Assembly: GCF_000234665.1 (NCBI RefSeq)
Contig: NC_018337.1
Span: 1,372,556-1,436,555 of the forward strand
DNA length: 64,000 bases
Direction: 5' to 3'
DNA from: Leishmania mexicana MHOM/GT/2001/U1103
Lineage: Eukaryota; Euglenozoa; Kinetoplastea; Trypanosomatida; Trypanosomatidae
Shown here: piece by piece, positions 32,219 through 42,104 of the stretch
How positions within the stretch are numbered: position 1 is the first letter of the stretch
How the letters are laid out: every line of letters begins with the position of its first letter
The notes under the pieces: generated by a model
The model's database searches: none
What the model was told of the DNA's origin: nothing
The model's input: only the letters and a program-made list of their open reading frames with translations
Translations under genes and position numbers: made by a program

Positions 32219-32952
32219 CGCTGGCGCACTTTGCGTTCCGGACATCTGGGCACGTTGTGGTCGACGCTGCTTCGGCGCGTCGCATGCGCCCATCTCAAGC
32301 ACCACGGTGGCGTTATCTCCCATGCCTCCCTTGATTGTCGCGTCCACCACGGGGACCGCCTGTGCCGTGCACATCCCGCCCCCAACCTCTGTCGTGCTCC
32401 CGCTCGGTGCCGCGCCTGTGTGATGACTGCGACTCCTCTCTCTTGTACACTACGTTGAGTAGGCAAGCATCACATAACCTTTCCTGCCGAGAAGTAATAA
32501 CAATGGGATGCGCGAGACAGTCGCTTCTCCGTGAACGACGACTGCCTTTGCAGTTTGCAGGCGCCCACACGAACCCAGCAACCAACCAAGTGTACGCGTC
32601 TTACGAATCTGAGAAAAAAAAATACCCCTCGGCGGTGCTGCTTGGCGTGCATGAACGTGTTCGCGGCTACTTTGTTGCCCTCGCTCGTTCCGCTGTACTC
32701 CTCTTTCTTCCGCGCTTCTTTTGTATCTCCGCCATCGGTACCCCCTCCCCTCCCCCACACCCCCGCGGGCATTCAACATTCCGCTGCGCCTCACACATCC
32801 ATAAAGACAGATATGCAGCCGCTTGCACAGGCAAGGCGCACACCTTCTGACTCGGCTGCTGCGTGAGAAGGCACCTACCCAAGACGCACACGCGCCCCAG
32901 CTGGGAACCGCCTTTCTAGGATGACTGCGCGCCCGTCGACGCCTCATCATCT
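32219..32952. other. Spacer before the IP5 2-kinase gene, with predicted splice acceptor
   Basis: Contains an AG-free pyrimidine-rich zone from 32614 to 32804 ended by AG at 32805-32806, the likely trans-splice acceptor. This gives a 5' UTR of about 146 nt. No gene seen. Confidence 0.5.
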
Positions 32953-34329
32953 ATGGACACCTCTTCCATTGTGTTTCTCGGCGCTGGAAAGTGCAATGTG
33001 GTGGTGGATCTGCCCATGCGTTTGGTGCCGAGTTCCTTGAGCTCGGCATCGCACCCTACTGGAGCTGCCACGCAGCGCGCAGCCCTGCGCATCCGCAACG
33101 CGGCGGTAAAGGAGTGCTCAGAGTGCTACCGTGCGCTGGCGGCGTACGCGGGTCGGCGACGGGTCGTGCCGCTCCCCGCAGACCTCTACGCAGCCATTGC
33201 AAGTATTGTGCCGGCGAACTATCACGCGCTAATGCAAAACACATCGGAGGCTACACTGGTGCCTAACTTCACCAGCGATCCAGTGCAGCTGCTCCAGATG
33301 GACATGGCTGCCTCGGACGCAGCCGGGCGAGTGGCCGACTACACGGTGGAGGTAAAACCGAAAAGCGCGTGGCAGCCACCACAAGTTGTGGGTATCGTGG
33401 CGGATGGCGCTGTTCACTGGATAGAGGAGTTGAAGCATCGCCACTGCCGCTACGCGCAGATGCTGCGGTACAAGGAGGTGCGCGACATGGCGGAGGAGGC
33501 TCCGGCGTCTGTGGCCTCAGCAACCTCGCACGACTGTGTGCGCAGCGCTCAGTTGGGCAGCGGCCTCTACTGCCCGAACTACTTGTTTCGGCCCGCCCTC
33601 TCGTCACGCGCGGGGCTGCAGCGACTCATGCACAACCCACAGAACAACCTGAAGGTGATCAGCTACCACGCATCCCGTAAGGGCACCCACCCAGGCAACC
33701 CGAAGACGCTGACGGTTGAGGAGTTGAACGGCATCGCTGATGCCATTGACGCCTCACAGGTGCTAGCACCCTTGGCTCACCTGCAGCTGTACGGCTGCGC
33801 CCCTGAAAGCGCAGATGCATCGCCGGAAGAGAGCCAGTTGCGCTCGGTGCCCGTGCTGGACGCACATCTGCTCTATCACTGGTCTGTTGCTGAAAACAAA
33901 GAGGATGTTCAATGGATCGTCCTGGACACAGACCCGGAGCTGCTCTGCAGCTGCACGTCGATCACGGACGAGGACGCTTGCAAGCAAGCGAGTCGTGCAA
34001 GCCCTCGTTATGTGCCGCCAACTTTGGACTACGCAAAATGCCTCGATCGCTTCTACGTCTCCACCACAGCCAAAGACGTGTCGCTGATGATTGCCGTTTC
34101 GTGCGGTAGGAGCCAGCCGGTGACGCACGCGAGCGAGTGCGCGGTTCTGACCAACGTGTCGCCGGAGGTGGACGGCGGCTGCTTTGTTCGCCGCGGCGCC
34201 GACGTTTACCGTATCGGTGTGGTGGACCTGGACGCCAAAACGCACAAGTCTCTGTATCACTACTACATGCACGACAAGGCCATTGTCAGCGCCTTCGTGG
34301 CCGGCGGTAGCAACAAGAGAGAGGCGTGA
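32953..34329 (+). CDS. Inositol-pentakisphosphate 2-kinase (IPK1 family), 458 aa
   Basis: Phosphorylates Ins(1,3,4,5,6)P5 at the 2 position to make InsP6 (phytate). Family landmarks in order: a glycine-containing ATP-loop start (FLGAGKCNVVVDL, 8-20), the EVKPKSAW motif (133-140) with its invariant Lys, the RHCRYAQMLRYK helix, YCPNYLFRP, and near the C-terminus GVVDLDAKTHKSLYHYY (422-438), matching the family's DLD..K catalytic/metal block. The length is within the usual range of about 430-500. The ATG at 32953 fits the family N-terminus closely. In kinetoplastids InsP6 and pyrophosphates influence acidocalcisome polyphosphate and energy metabolism; any link to the phosphoesterase at the window start is speculative. 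Confidence 0.88.
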   Translation: MDTSSIVFLGAGKCNVVVDLPMRLVPSSLSSASHPTGAATQRAALRIRNAAVKECSECYRALAAYAGRRRVVPLPADLYAAIASIVPANYHALMQNTSEATLVPNFTSDPVQLLQMDMAASDAAGRVADYTVEVKPKSAWQPPQVVGIVADGAVHWIEELKHRHCRYAQMLRYKEVRDMAEEAPASVASATSHDCVRSAQLGSGLYCPNYLFRPALSSRAGLQRLMHNPQNNLKVISYHASRKGTHPGNPKTLTVEELNGIADAIDASQVLAPLAHLQLYGCAPESADASPEESQLRSVPVLDAHLLYHWSVAENKEDVQWIVLDTDPELLCSCTSITDEDACKQASRASPRYVPPTLDYAKCLDRFYVSTTAKDVSLMIAVSCGRSQPVTHASECAVLTNVSPEVDGGCFVRRGADVYRIGVVDLDAKTHKSLYHYYMHDKAIVSAFVAGGSNKREA

Positions 34330-35741
34330 AAAGCGAAAGACGAAGATGGGAATGGGTGGGTGGCCGGGCGATAAGGCCTGCGTGCGTGTGCGCTCGTGTC
34401 TTCAGGGACAATGAGTTTGTTTTACCACTCAACGCTGCGGCTCCTTGGCCGGTGTCGAAGGATGGTGCCACGATTGGCGCCACTTCGTTGCCCACGTCTC
34501 CTGGCCGCACAGCCGTGCTCACCCAATCGCGCGCACGTCGACGCGGGGGCGCGCCGGATTTCCCTTTTTGTTGCTCAACTGATTTTTCTTTTTCTCTGCG
34601 TTCTCGATGCCTTCGTGTGCTCCTGGTCCGCTCTATTCGAGCTCAGCGGTGGCGTCATACGCGTCGGCAACGAACTCATAATGATTTCCACGCGTGTGTC
34701 TCCTCCTCCCTGGCTCGCTTGCGTGCGCACGGTATCCTCCTCCACGTAGGAGGCGAGAGGGACACGCGCACGCGTAGAGTGAAGGGAACGCACAGCTCAC
34801 CACACAGCGCACAGGGACGCACATTCCTCTCTCCGCACAAGCAAGCGGCTCTGAACCTTTGCAGCGGCAGAGGATGCGCTTGCTGTATTTTTGTGCCGGT
34901 GCACTCGAAGGGGGGGGGATGGGGTACATTGCCCGGGACGGAGGCGGAGGAAAACGTGAGTCGATGATAGCGGCAGACGTGGATCATGGATTCCGCACGA
35001 GGTTTGCCTTCGTGGTGTCTCCGCAGTGGCGTGGCATCACCCGAGAACACAAGTGGTTGAACAAAGGACAAAAAAGAAAGCGGCCACGCACGAACTGATT
35101 GTTGTCATTCGCTTTCGGGCGTCAGCAGCCGCCACTGATGCTTCCCCGCTCACCGGATGTGGATGCTAGAGGGTGTGTGGCACTCTGCTCCTCGTCCTCA
35201 CGTTTGAAGTGCGTGCGTCTTTCTCTCTATAGGTGTGTATACTGGTTACGGTGCTAGCGCTCTGTCTCACCGCTGCTTCTACGAATATGCACGCACACAC
35301 ACCCTCCGCCATCCCTTCATGGCAAGGAGATGAACTCGTCCACTTTCACAATATCCCTTCTGCGCCCGCGTTCTCCGCTTCTGCGCACACGGTTGGTGAC
35401 TGCGCCATTGCAATGTGTTGTGCACCGGGGTAATGTGCGGCGCTGCTGACATGCACCGCAGGTATCACAAGTTCCAGGTGTCGTCCCCTCTCACTGTGCC
35501 TCTCTCTCTGTCGCCGTCCATCTAGAGTGAAGCGATTTAACGCTGCCCGCCCAGTCCTCCACCGCGCACCGCATTCACTCACGTTTTTGTGTTGCCGGAG
35601 GTGCGCGGCTCGCCCATCAGTGCCTGCAGCACCCCCGATCCCGAGGAACCGAGTTCGCGTGCCCGAACGCGTGTGAACCGACTCTCTTCTTCGAGGCAAA
35701 CGTGTGGGTATACCTCTCTTCTGTCTCTTGGGCGTGACATC
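34330..35741. other. Spacer between the IP5 2-kinase gene and the two-repeat protein gene
   Basis: 1.4 kb with no supportable gene. T-rich tract at about 34560-34600, a G run near 34909-34920, and pyrimidine-rich stretches at 35210-35240 and 35480-35520. Confidence 0.5.
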
Positions 35742-36293
35742 ATGGCCCATGGTGCCGAAGAATGTATTCTGACGGCGCCAGGCTGTGTCTACATTACCCT
35801 TGAGCAGGAGGAACAGCTCGTGGATCGCCTCTACACGCAGTCCCTGCACCACAAGGAGGCTACCCTATCAGAGCTAGATGCGCGCTACTACCCTGTGGCC
35901 CCCCCGCAGACCATCTCGCAGGAGACGCTGCAGAAGAGTGTGCAGCGCCAGGTGGACGTCGAAATGGAACGCCGACAGCATCGCCGGAAGGAGATGGACG
36001 CCATAGCGGTTGCGGAGGCGATGGGCCACACGAACGGCAGCCGTGCCACCACTTCCAAGAAAACGCTGACACTGGAGCAGACGGACGTCAGTGTGCGTCG
36101 CCTCTACGACGACACACTCGCGCTCAAGAAAGCAAGGATGGCGGAAAGTGAGCGCCTCTACGCGTTTCACCCAGAGGACCTCAAGTCCGCCAAGATGTCG
36201 AAGGCGGCGCTGCAAGTGTCTGTCCATCGCATGAGCAGGCCTAAAAAGACGGAGTTCACGATTGCGGAGGTGAACAAAATCTACGGCCTGTGA
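35742..36293 (+). CDS. Small conserved-looking protein with two internal repeats (183 aa), function unknown
   Basis: Not recognised. The first in-frame ATG is 35742 (context CATCATGG). Two tandem copies of a roughly 60-residue unit are visible. Copy one is at about residues 19-80 (ITLEQEEQLVDRLYTQSL and on) and copy two at about 108-170 (LTLEQTDVSVRRLYDDTL and on). Both share the pattern LEQ...V.RLY...L..K.A...E..RY/LY....P, then S...LQ.SV.R. A basic, Glu-rich linker separates them. The protein is hydrophilic, with no signal peptide or membrane segment. The repeats look like a short helical scaffold module of cytoskeletal or flagellar type, but that is a guess. Confidence 0.75.
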   Translation: MAHGAEECILTAPGCVYITLEQEEQLVDRLYTQSLHHKEATLSELDARYYPVAPPQTISQETLQKSVQRQVDVEMERRQHRRKEMDAIAVAEAMGHTNGSRATTSKKTLTLEQTDVSVRRLYDDTLALKKARMAESERLYAFHPEDLKSAKMSKAALQVSVHRMSRPKKTEFTIAEVNKIYGL

Positions 36294-37222
36294 GCCTTTG
36301 CCGCCTCTTATCGTGTCCCTCATGTATCCCCTCTGCCGGAGTCCATGCGTGTGTGCCACAACAAGTGTTCAATCAGCCTCACACCGCCGTGCTCAGTGTT
36401 CTTTGTTTCTCGTGTGCGAGCCTTCTCTGTTACCGTGCAGGCGAGGACGGTGGCAGAAGCGGCGAGCAGAAGTAAGCGCATGAGGCGAAAAAGGCGCCGC
36501 CGCTTTCCTCCTGTGCTTCTCCATCCGCCCCTCCCAACGCCCTTGAACCCACGTGGGATGTACACTACCTCGTTCTCTTGTGTCTCTGAGCCCGTCGTAT
36601 TCTCTGCTGCCGGGCAGCCCGTCCTCTTTCCAAACCCCTCCGGCATCTTTTTCTTCTTTGCCTCCTCCTCTTCCCTTCACATGTGTTGGAGGGGTGACAG
36701 AAGCACTAGTTGCGCTCGTGCGCACGCTGTCACGCGGCGACCCGGTTACTTTTTTTTTTTGGGGGGGGGGTTGTGATCATGAGGCGGCATACCAACACGA
36801 GATGCACCATCATCATAGACCATGCTAGTGCGGAGACCGCGTCTTCCGGTGAGCTCCCGTCTCCGGTTAGCGGCCGGCTCTTTCAGCACGCAGTGCTTGG
36901 CTGTATTCTCTCTCTCGAGAAGGGCCAAGATGTGACGGTGCTTCCCTTGCCACCGAGACGGGGCATGGTTGTAGCTCCTTTCACCTGTCCGTGCCGCAGG
37001 GAGCGCACCGCCGTACGCCGTCTGCTCACGTCGTCGCTGTTCAAAATCTTCCTTCTGGTTCTTCTCCCTCTTCGCTTATTGGCTGTCTCATGACCAAACG
37101 CCTAGCATAGGCGTGCAGGTACGGACTCCTGCTGCTGAGGTGGCGTCTCTCCCCTTCGCCTTCTATCTTGTGGGAAGCGGGCGCGTTCATGTGAGCGTAT
37201 CTGTCTGTGGCCTCTCTCTCTG
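36294..37222. other. Spacer before the DUF501-like gene
   Basis: 0.9 kb. It holds an abrupt T11-G10 homopolymer pair (36750-36770) and, immediately after it, an ATG-initiated 104-codon open frame (36779-37093) without clear coding bias, which I treat as chance or an upstream ORF. Confidence 0.5.
36750..36770. repeat. T11G10 homopolymer junction
   Basis: Eleven T followed directly by ten G. Such G runs are error-prone in sequencing but can also form G-rich structures. Confidence 0.9.
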
Positions 37223-38131
37223 ATGTCGGAGGAGAAAAGTGCGACGAGTGCCGCCTCTGAGGCAAAGTATAATGCTTACGCTGAGGCGGCAGATCCGGAA
37301 CGCTACCGTATCGCTGACGCTTTGCTTTTCACGTGCGCAGAGCACGGTAAGGCGTGCGTTCTGTGCGTCACAGCCGGCAAGAATGGCCGCAACGGACGCA
37401 CGGCTGCCGTTGGTGCCACGCTCTTCTGGTTGACTTGCCCGAATCTGAACGCCATCATAGCGAGATTTGAGGGTCACCGATGTGTCCAGGCGGTGTCAGC
37501 GGCGATGGCGCAGCTGCCGTGTCTCTGTGACTGGCACGTGCAGTCGCACGACGTGTACGCGAGTCGCGCCAAGGAGCTGCTCTCGCCAGCACAGTGGTGT
37601 TTTTTCGAGGCCCACTTTCTCTCCCACGAGCAGCCGTCCCTGCGCAAGTACGGCAATGCCGCGGCGAGCCATGCTGCGGACATAAAGTGCCTGCACGCCC
37701 TCGTCGCCCAGACCTTGGCGGGTGTGGCGAACCCTGTTGGCTCGGTTGTCGTCAACTACATCCTCCTGCAGCATCAGCTCGTCCGTGAGGCGGCCGAAAT
37801 GAGAAAACCTGAGGAACAGGGAGTCGAAGAGAGGCGGCTCTCGATGAAGGCTACGTTGGACAGCACGTGGTTGTTTTCGGAGTTCGCGACGGCTTTTGTG
37901 AGGGCAGCGTCGGAGCGACCTCGCGACGACTGGCATGGTCTCCACAACGTGTACTTCGAAGTCCCGCTTCCTGAAGGAAACATTTGGTGCAAAAGAGCCG
38001 TTCAATACATGTGGCGGGACGATTCTCAGCTAGCGACCCTCTGCCCCGATCTCTGCGTGCGGGCACTGACGGTGCTCGTTGCGTTAGAAGGCCACTCGCG
38101 GCGCCGACACAAGAAGCACCGCATCAACTGA
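37223..38131 (+). CDS. DUF501-like protein (302 aa)
   Basis: A protein of unknown function. Between residues 30 and 100 it shows a cysteine-containing beta segment followed by GATLFWLTCPNLNAIIARFE and a later basic helix. This matches the general DUF501 pattern (a phenylalanine/tyrosine-rich strand, then LTCP.L...I..LE), a family known mainly from bacteria. The remaining C-terminal two thirds are helical, with an HSRRRHKKHR basic tail that could be a nuclear or RNA-binding signal. There is no signal peptide or membrane segment. The ATG at 37223 follows a CT microsatellite. The family match is by eye, so confidence in the name is moderate; coding status is firm. Confidence 0.7.
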   Translation: MSEEKSATSAASEAKYNAYAEAADPERYRIADALLFTCAEHGKACVLCVTAGKNGRNGRTAAVGATLFWLTCPNLNAIIARFEGHRCVQAVSAAMAQLPCLCDWHVQSHDVYASRAKELLSPAQWCFFEAHFLSHEQPSLRKYGNAAASHAADIKCLHALVAQTLAGVANPVGSVVVNYILLQHQLVREAAEMRKPEEQGVEERRLSMKATLDSTWLFSEFATAFVRAASERPRDDWHGLHNVYFEVPLPEGNIWCKRAVQYMWRDDSQLATLCPDLCVRALTVLVALEGHSRRRHKKHRIN

Positions 38132-38758
38132 GAGTGCCAGCACCCCACACACGCCTCGGGGACCCTGCCAGCGGGATGACGGCATCACATTTCGAAAAGC
38201 TTCTTCTTGTCCTCGACACGCTCTTTTTTTTCGACCTGTGCGCTGGCAGCTGACATGCCGAAATGTGCCACTTCAACCACGGTGGTGCTGCTGCCGACGC
38301 ATCCGCCTCAAACGAGCTCCCGTTACGCCGTCTGGCGGTAAAGAAATCTGTCTTCTAGTCGGGACGTTGGAAGAGTTGGTGTAGGCGTGTGATGACCGGA
38401 GGAGGGGTGTATGGGGGGAGGGGCGAGGACGAGGGCGCGGAACGAGCAACGAAAGAAGTTAAACACCGCTTCGCTTCTGCGGTCTTTTTCCGAGGTGTAC
38501 TTTCATGCACTTGCAGGGTCAGCGCTGGCGGCGTGCGACCCGCCGCACGACATTCCGCACCATTGTCGTGTCACGAGGTGTCTCAGACAAACAAGTCGCT
38601 GGTAGAGGCCCCAAGTACAAAGGAGGCGGGTGAGGCGATCGCTGAAGCACCGACACTCCAATCAGTTTGCTGGGCAGATGCGTGCGCAGGCGAAACTGTC
38701 ACCCTCACCCCTCCTCCCTCCCCTTTCCCAAGGCGCGCCAGTACATTTCACTGCACAG
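38132..38758. other. Spacer before the Sfi1-like gene
   Basis: Contains a dense pyrimidine tract at about 38695-38729 followed by AGs at 38730-38731 and 38740-38741, the likely trans-splice region. No gene seen. Confidence 0.5.
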
Positions 38759-39925
38759 ATGCGCTTGCCCTCGTGGCAACACCGACTTTCCTTTGCTTAT
38801 CTTCACAGGCATCTGGGTATCGGACAAGGGGAGCAAAACGCGCCCACGGTACTGAGAGAGCGTGGCTGCTGCGGTATACGTTTTTCCTGTTATCGCTCGC
38901 TCATGCACCTCTCTGGAATGTCATACGCGCGGCACCGCGACGCATCCTTTTCCACACCGGAGCTAAGCTCATCGTCTCATAATGAGAGTAGCAGCAGCGC
39001 CTGGCGTTGGGAGCCACCGCCACAGCGGCACACGCACGCGCGCGCACCAAGCCGTGCTGCTGCATTCGAGGGCCGTGCACATGTTGCCACTCACCTAAGC
39101 CGCGACACTCTTACTGCCGAACTTCAGCGCATTCGCGCAGAGGCGAACACAATTGTGTTGGAGCGCTGGTTCTTGCGGTGGGGACTCTACGCGGTTCGCC
39201 GCACTGCCTTGAGGCGCGTCCAGCACCGCGCTCAGCTTGTTCTGTGGAGGCGTGTGGGTGCTAGGTCCTTTGCGTGGTGGCGATTAGTTGCGCAGCGGCG
39301 TCTGTGCCGAGAGGTGCTCAACCGAGAAGCTGCCGCGCGCGAACGCGCGACGTTGATTGACGGGCTTTGTCGCGTTGCATGGGATAAGTGGCGTCTGTGG
39401 GCGCGAGTGCGTGGACGGCAACGCGCGAGAGCTGTGCATCTGGGGCTGGTGAACCGACAGCGGCACGCGCGTCTCCGATTTCACGCATGGACGTGTCATC
39501 CCTGTGGGTGCCGTCAGCTGCGGGCTGTGGAGAAGATTCGTTTCTCCGCGGAGCGATCACTGGCCCGCTTTACTCTGATCCGCTGGCGCTTGCACGCCCT
39601 AGAGGGCTATCTTACCTTTCCACTGCAGGTGCGGGCGGCGCAGCAAGTGGCGATGGCGGCATTTCGCGCGTGGCAGCGTCGTGCGCTCATTGGGGCTAGC
39701 ATGCGACTCATCCACCACGAGGCGTTTTTGCACCTGTCGGAGAGGTGCTTCGACCGGTGGAAGCGATGGCTTCGACGGCGGTTGCAGGCCGCACTGCTAC
39801 GCGAAACGAACGAGGCTCGCCTTTTGCTGCGCTTCTTCTCGCAGTGGACGTGGCACCATGAGCTCCATGCGTTAGATTACGAGCAGTACGTCGCAGAACA
39901 TCATCTGCCACGCCTCTTCTCTTGA
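38759..39925 (+). CDS. Trp/Arg-rich protein with Sfi1-like repeats (388 aa)
   Basis: Not a named gene. The body from about residue 120 on is a series of basic amphipathic helices, each carrying an aromatic-W pair. Examples: LERWFLRWGLYAVRR, LVLWRRVGARSFAWWRL, VAWDKWRLWAR, LARFTLIRWRLHALEGY, MAAFRAWQRRAL, LSERCFDRWKRWLRRR, LLRFFSQWTWH. Spacing of roughly 30 residues is that of Sfi1-type centrin-binding repeats, suggesting a basal-body or centrin-associated scaffold. The start is uncertain. ATG 38678 lies upstream of the main pyrimidine tract, so I used 38759, the first ATG after it. ATGs 38903 and 38918 follow a second weaker tract ending at 38809 and would remove 48-53 residues. Confidence 0.65.
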   Translation: MRLPSWQHRLSFAYLHRHLGIGQGEQNAPTVLRERGCCGIRFSCYRSLMHLSGMSYARHRDASFSTPELSSSSHNESSSSAWRWEPPPQRHTHARAPSRAAAFEGRAHVATHLSRDTLTAELQRIRAEANTIVLERWFLRWGLYAVRRTALRRVQHRAQLVLWRRVGARSFAWWRLVAQRRLCREVLNREAAARERATLIDGLCRVAWDKWRLWARVRGRQRARAVHLGLVNRQRHARLRFHAWTCHPCGCRQLRAVEKIRFSAERSLARFTLIRWRLHALEGYLTFPLQVRAAQQVAMAAFRAWQRRALIGASMRLIHHEAFLHLSERCFDRWKRWLRRRLQAALLRETNEARLLLRFFSQWTWHHELHALDYEQYVAEHHLPRLFS

Positions 39926-40637
39926 TTGTCTTGAGCTATTGTCGGCACTTGTAATGAGAGGGAGCAGGAGCCGATCTCTGGAGAGCCGCTCGGCGACTAG
40001 GGGTCGTGATGGCGTGCCGATAAGACGCGCACACGCACATAAGCCCAAACGCGAAGGCGCGCACTGACAACTCCGCTCAGCGCTACATGGCCAAGGAAAC
40101 AGAGCGGCAGAGGCGAAAACCGACAAAAGGCGCTTGGAAATGAAACGCGACATGATCAACAGGTGGTGGGGTGTCGGCGAGGAGGGGCGTCTCCCTTTTT
40201 TCCGCCCGATCGGGGGGGGAAGGAGAAGGAGCCCTGCACGATGCCCCACCCGCCCATACGCCCACCTTGTCTTTTCCCCCTCCCTACCCCTCATCTTTTC
40301 CATCGCTCTCCCTTCTCATAATCATACGGCGAAAAAAAAACGTCTCCACACCTACGCGTGCGCATGTCCACACATCACGTCAAATCGAGCAACAGGGGTC
40401 TCTCCCCCTCCCCTGCCTGGTCTGTTCTCGTCTCCATCATCGCATTCATCTCGTGGACGTTGTTGTTTTTCCTTTTTTCTTTTTTGGCTTTTGCCGTTTT
40501 TCGTAGCGTCCCCCTTCCTCCCCCCTTCTCCTCACTGTCGCACTTCGCGTGCTTCTTCTCAAGACACCTGCCGCGCGCGCTCTCTTCTCTTCGTCGTCGT
40601 CTCGTTGCCTTTCACACAAGACACGGGTCGAGCAGAG
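39926..40637. other. Spacer before serine palmitoyltransferase LCB1
   Basis: Contains strong T/C tracts at about 40455-40505 and 40506-40555. Acceptor candidates are the AGs near 40506 and 40561. No gene seen. Confidence 0.5.
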
Positions 40638-42104
40638 ATGTCGTCTGTATCGGAAAAGCTGTCAGAGCAGCTGATGAACCACCCGTTCCACAGTGCTCTG
40701 GAGCTTTTCTTTGCCGCCCTGCTAGCGTATTTTCTGCTGCAGCGCTTCCATCGCCGCGGGAGGGGGAAGCCGCCAAATCTGATGAGCAGACTGTCCCCTG
40801 AGGAGCAGGAGCGTCGCCTTGCCGCCTTTCAGTCCATTCCGTTCCGTGCCGAGTGCTCGGTAACGTCGAACGTGCCCGTGCCGGAGTACTACGGGCTGAC
40901 TGAGGTGGTCGGACGCGAGGGGAGCCACATTACCATTGTGCGGCCCGGCTCATCGGAGGTGGAGGAGTGCCTAGACTTTGCCACCTACGACTTTCACTCG
41001 TTCTCAACGCTGCCGGAGGTCGTTGAAGTTGCGCGGGCAGCCGTGAACGCCTATGGCGTGGGCAGTTGCGGGCCTCGCAGCTTCTACGGCACCATCAAGC
41101 CACATCTTGTGGTGGAGCAGGACCTGGCTAAGTTCCTCAAGACGGATGACGCGGTTGTGTACAGCTTCGCATATGCCACCGTGGCCACCCTCATCTCTTG
41201 CTTCTCCGGCCGCGGCGACTACCTTGTGTACGACGACGGCGTCAGCTCCTCCGTGATGGAGGGCTGCATGCTTTCTCGCTCTGACATTCGGCCGTACAAG
41301 CACTGCAGCATGAAGAGTCTGGAGGAGCGGCTCCAGGAAGTGGTGGCGAAGGACGGGTACAGCAAGCCTCACCGCCGCTTCGTTCTAACGGAGGGCCTCT
41401 TTTCAAACACGGGCGAGATCTGCCCGCTGCCGCAGATCTTGGAGCTTTGCCACAAGTACAAATTCCGTCTCCTGCTGGAGGACAGCCACGGCTTTGGCGT
41501 GCTGGGCAAGTCGGGGCGCGGCACTCCTGAGGAGTTTAACATCCCGACGATGGACGTGGACGTGTACATTGGGAGTCTGAGTACGTCCATGGGTGCGGTT
41601 GGCGGCTTCTGCGCTGGCGCGTCGAACATGATTGACCATCAGCGCGTCACCGCCACAGCGTACGTGTTCTCGGCGGCGCTGCCCCCCTACATCACGGCCG
41701 CCGTCTCGCAGTCACTCGCCGTGATGGCGCGTGATGACACGTTTGTGGCCAAGCTGCGGAATCACGCGAAGCGCATGCGCAGACACCTCCGTGAGGCCGG
41801 GTTCAATGCTGAGAAGATCAAGCTGGTGAGCAGCTTTGACGACGCCTCTCCGGTGATCCTTCTTGCGGTGGAGCGGGCCTACGTCAATCGTGAGGGGCTG
41901 GAAAAGGTGGAGAGCCGTCTCCAGCGCGTCATCAATGCCCTGCAGAAGAAGAAAGTGGCGGTCGTGCGAAACGTCTTCACAAGAGATGAGCCGGTGAACA
42001 ACGTCTCGGGACTGCGTATTGTGGCTAAGAGTCTGGCGACGGAAGCCGAGGTGACGGCGGCGCTCGAGGCAATCGAGACAGCCGTCAAGGCCGAGTTTGC
42101 GTAG
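40638..42104 (+). CDS. Serine palmitoyltransferase subunit 1 (LCB1/SPTLC1), 488 aa
   Basis: The non-catalytic partner of LCB2 in serine palmitoyltransferase, the ER-membrane enzyme that condenses serine with palmitoyl-CoA in the first step of sphingolipid synthesis. It has an N-terminal membrane segment (about 18-36), then the alpha-oxoamine synthase fold: YDFHSFSTLPEV, GSCGPRSFYGT, EDSHGFGVLGKSGRG, and the site region GSLSTSMGAVGGFCAG (about 313-328). The position of the PLP-binding lysine found in LCB2 carries no Lys here, which is diagnostic for LCB1. Conserved Cys lies in GSCGPRSFYGT, as in human SPTLC1. The ATG at 40638 gives the usual length. Leishmania SPT activity is known to matter for promastigote sphingolipid supply. 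Confidence 0.95.
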   Translation: MSSVSEKLSEQLMNHPFHSALELFFAALLAYFLLQRFHRRGRGKPPNLMSRLSPEEQERRLAAFQSIPFRAECSVTSNVPVPEYYGLTEVVGREGSHITIVRPGSSEVEECLDFATYDFHSFSTLPEVVEVARAAVNAYGVGSCGPRSFYGTIKPHLVVEQDLAKFLKTDDAVVYSFAYATVATLISCFSGRGDYLVYDDGVSSSVMEGCMLSRSDIRPYKHCSMKSLEERLQEVVAKDGYSKPHRRFVLTEGLFSNTGEICPLPQILELCHKYKFRLLLEDSHGFGVLGKSGRGTPEEFNIPTMDVDVYIGSLSTSMGAVGGFCAGASNMIDHQRVTATAYVFSAALPPYITAAVSQSLAVMARDDTFVAKLRNHAKRMRRHLREAGFNAEKIKLVSSFDDASPVILLAVERAYVNREGLEKVESRLQRVINALQKKKVAVVRNVFTRDEPVNNVSGLRIVAKSLATEAEVTAALEAIETAVKAEFA

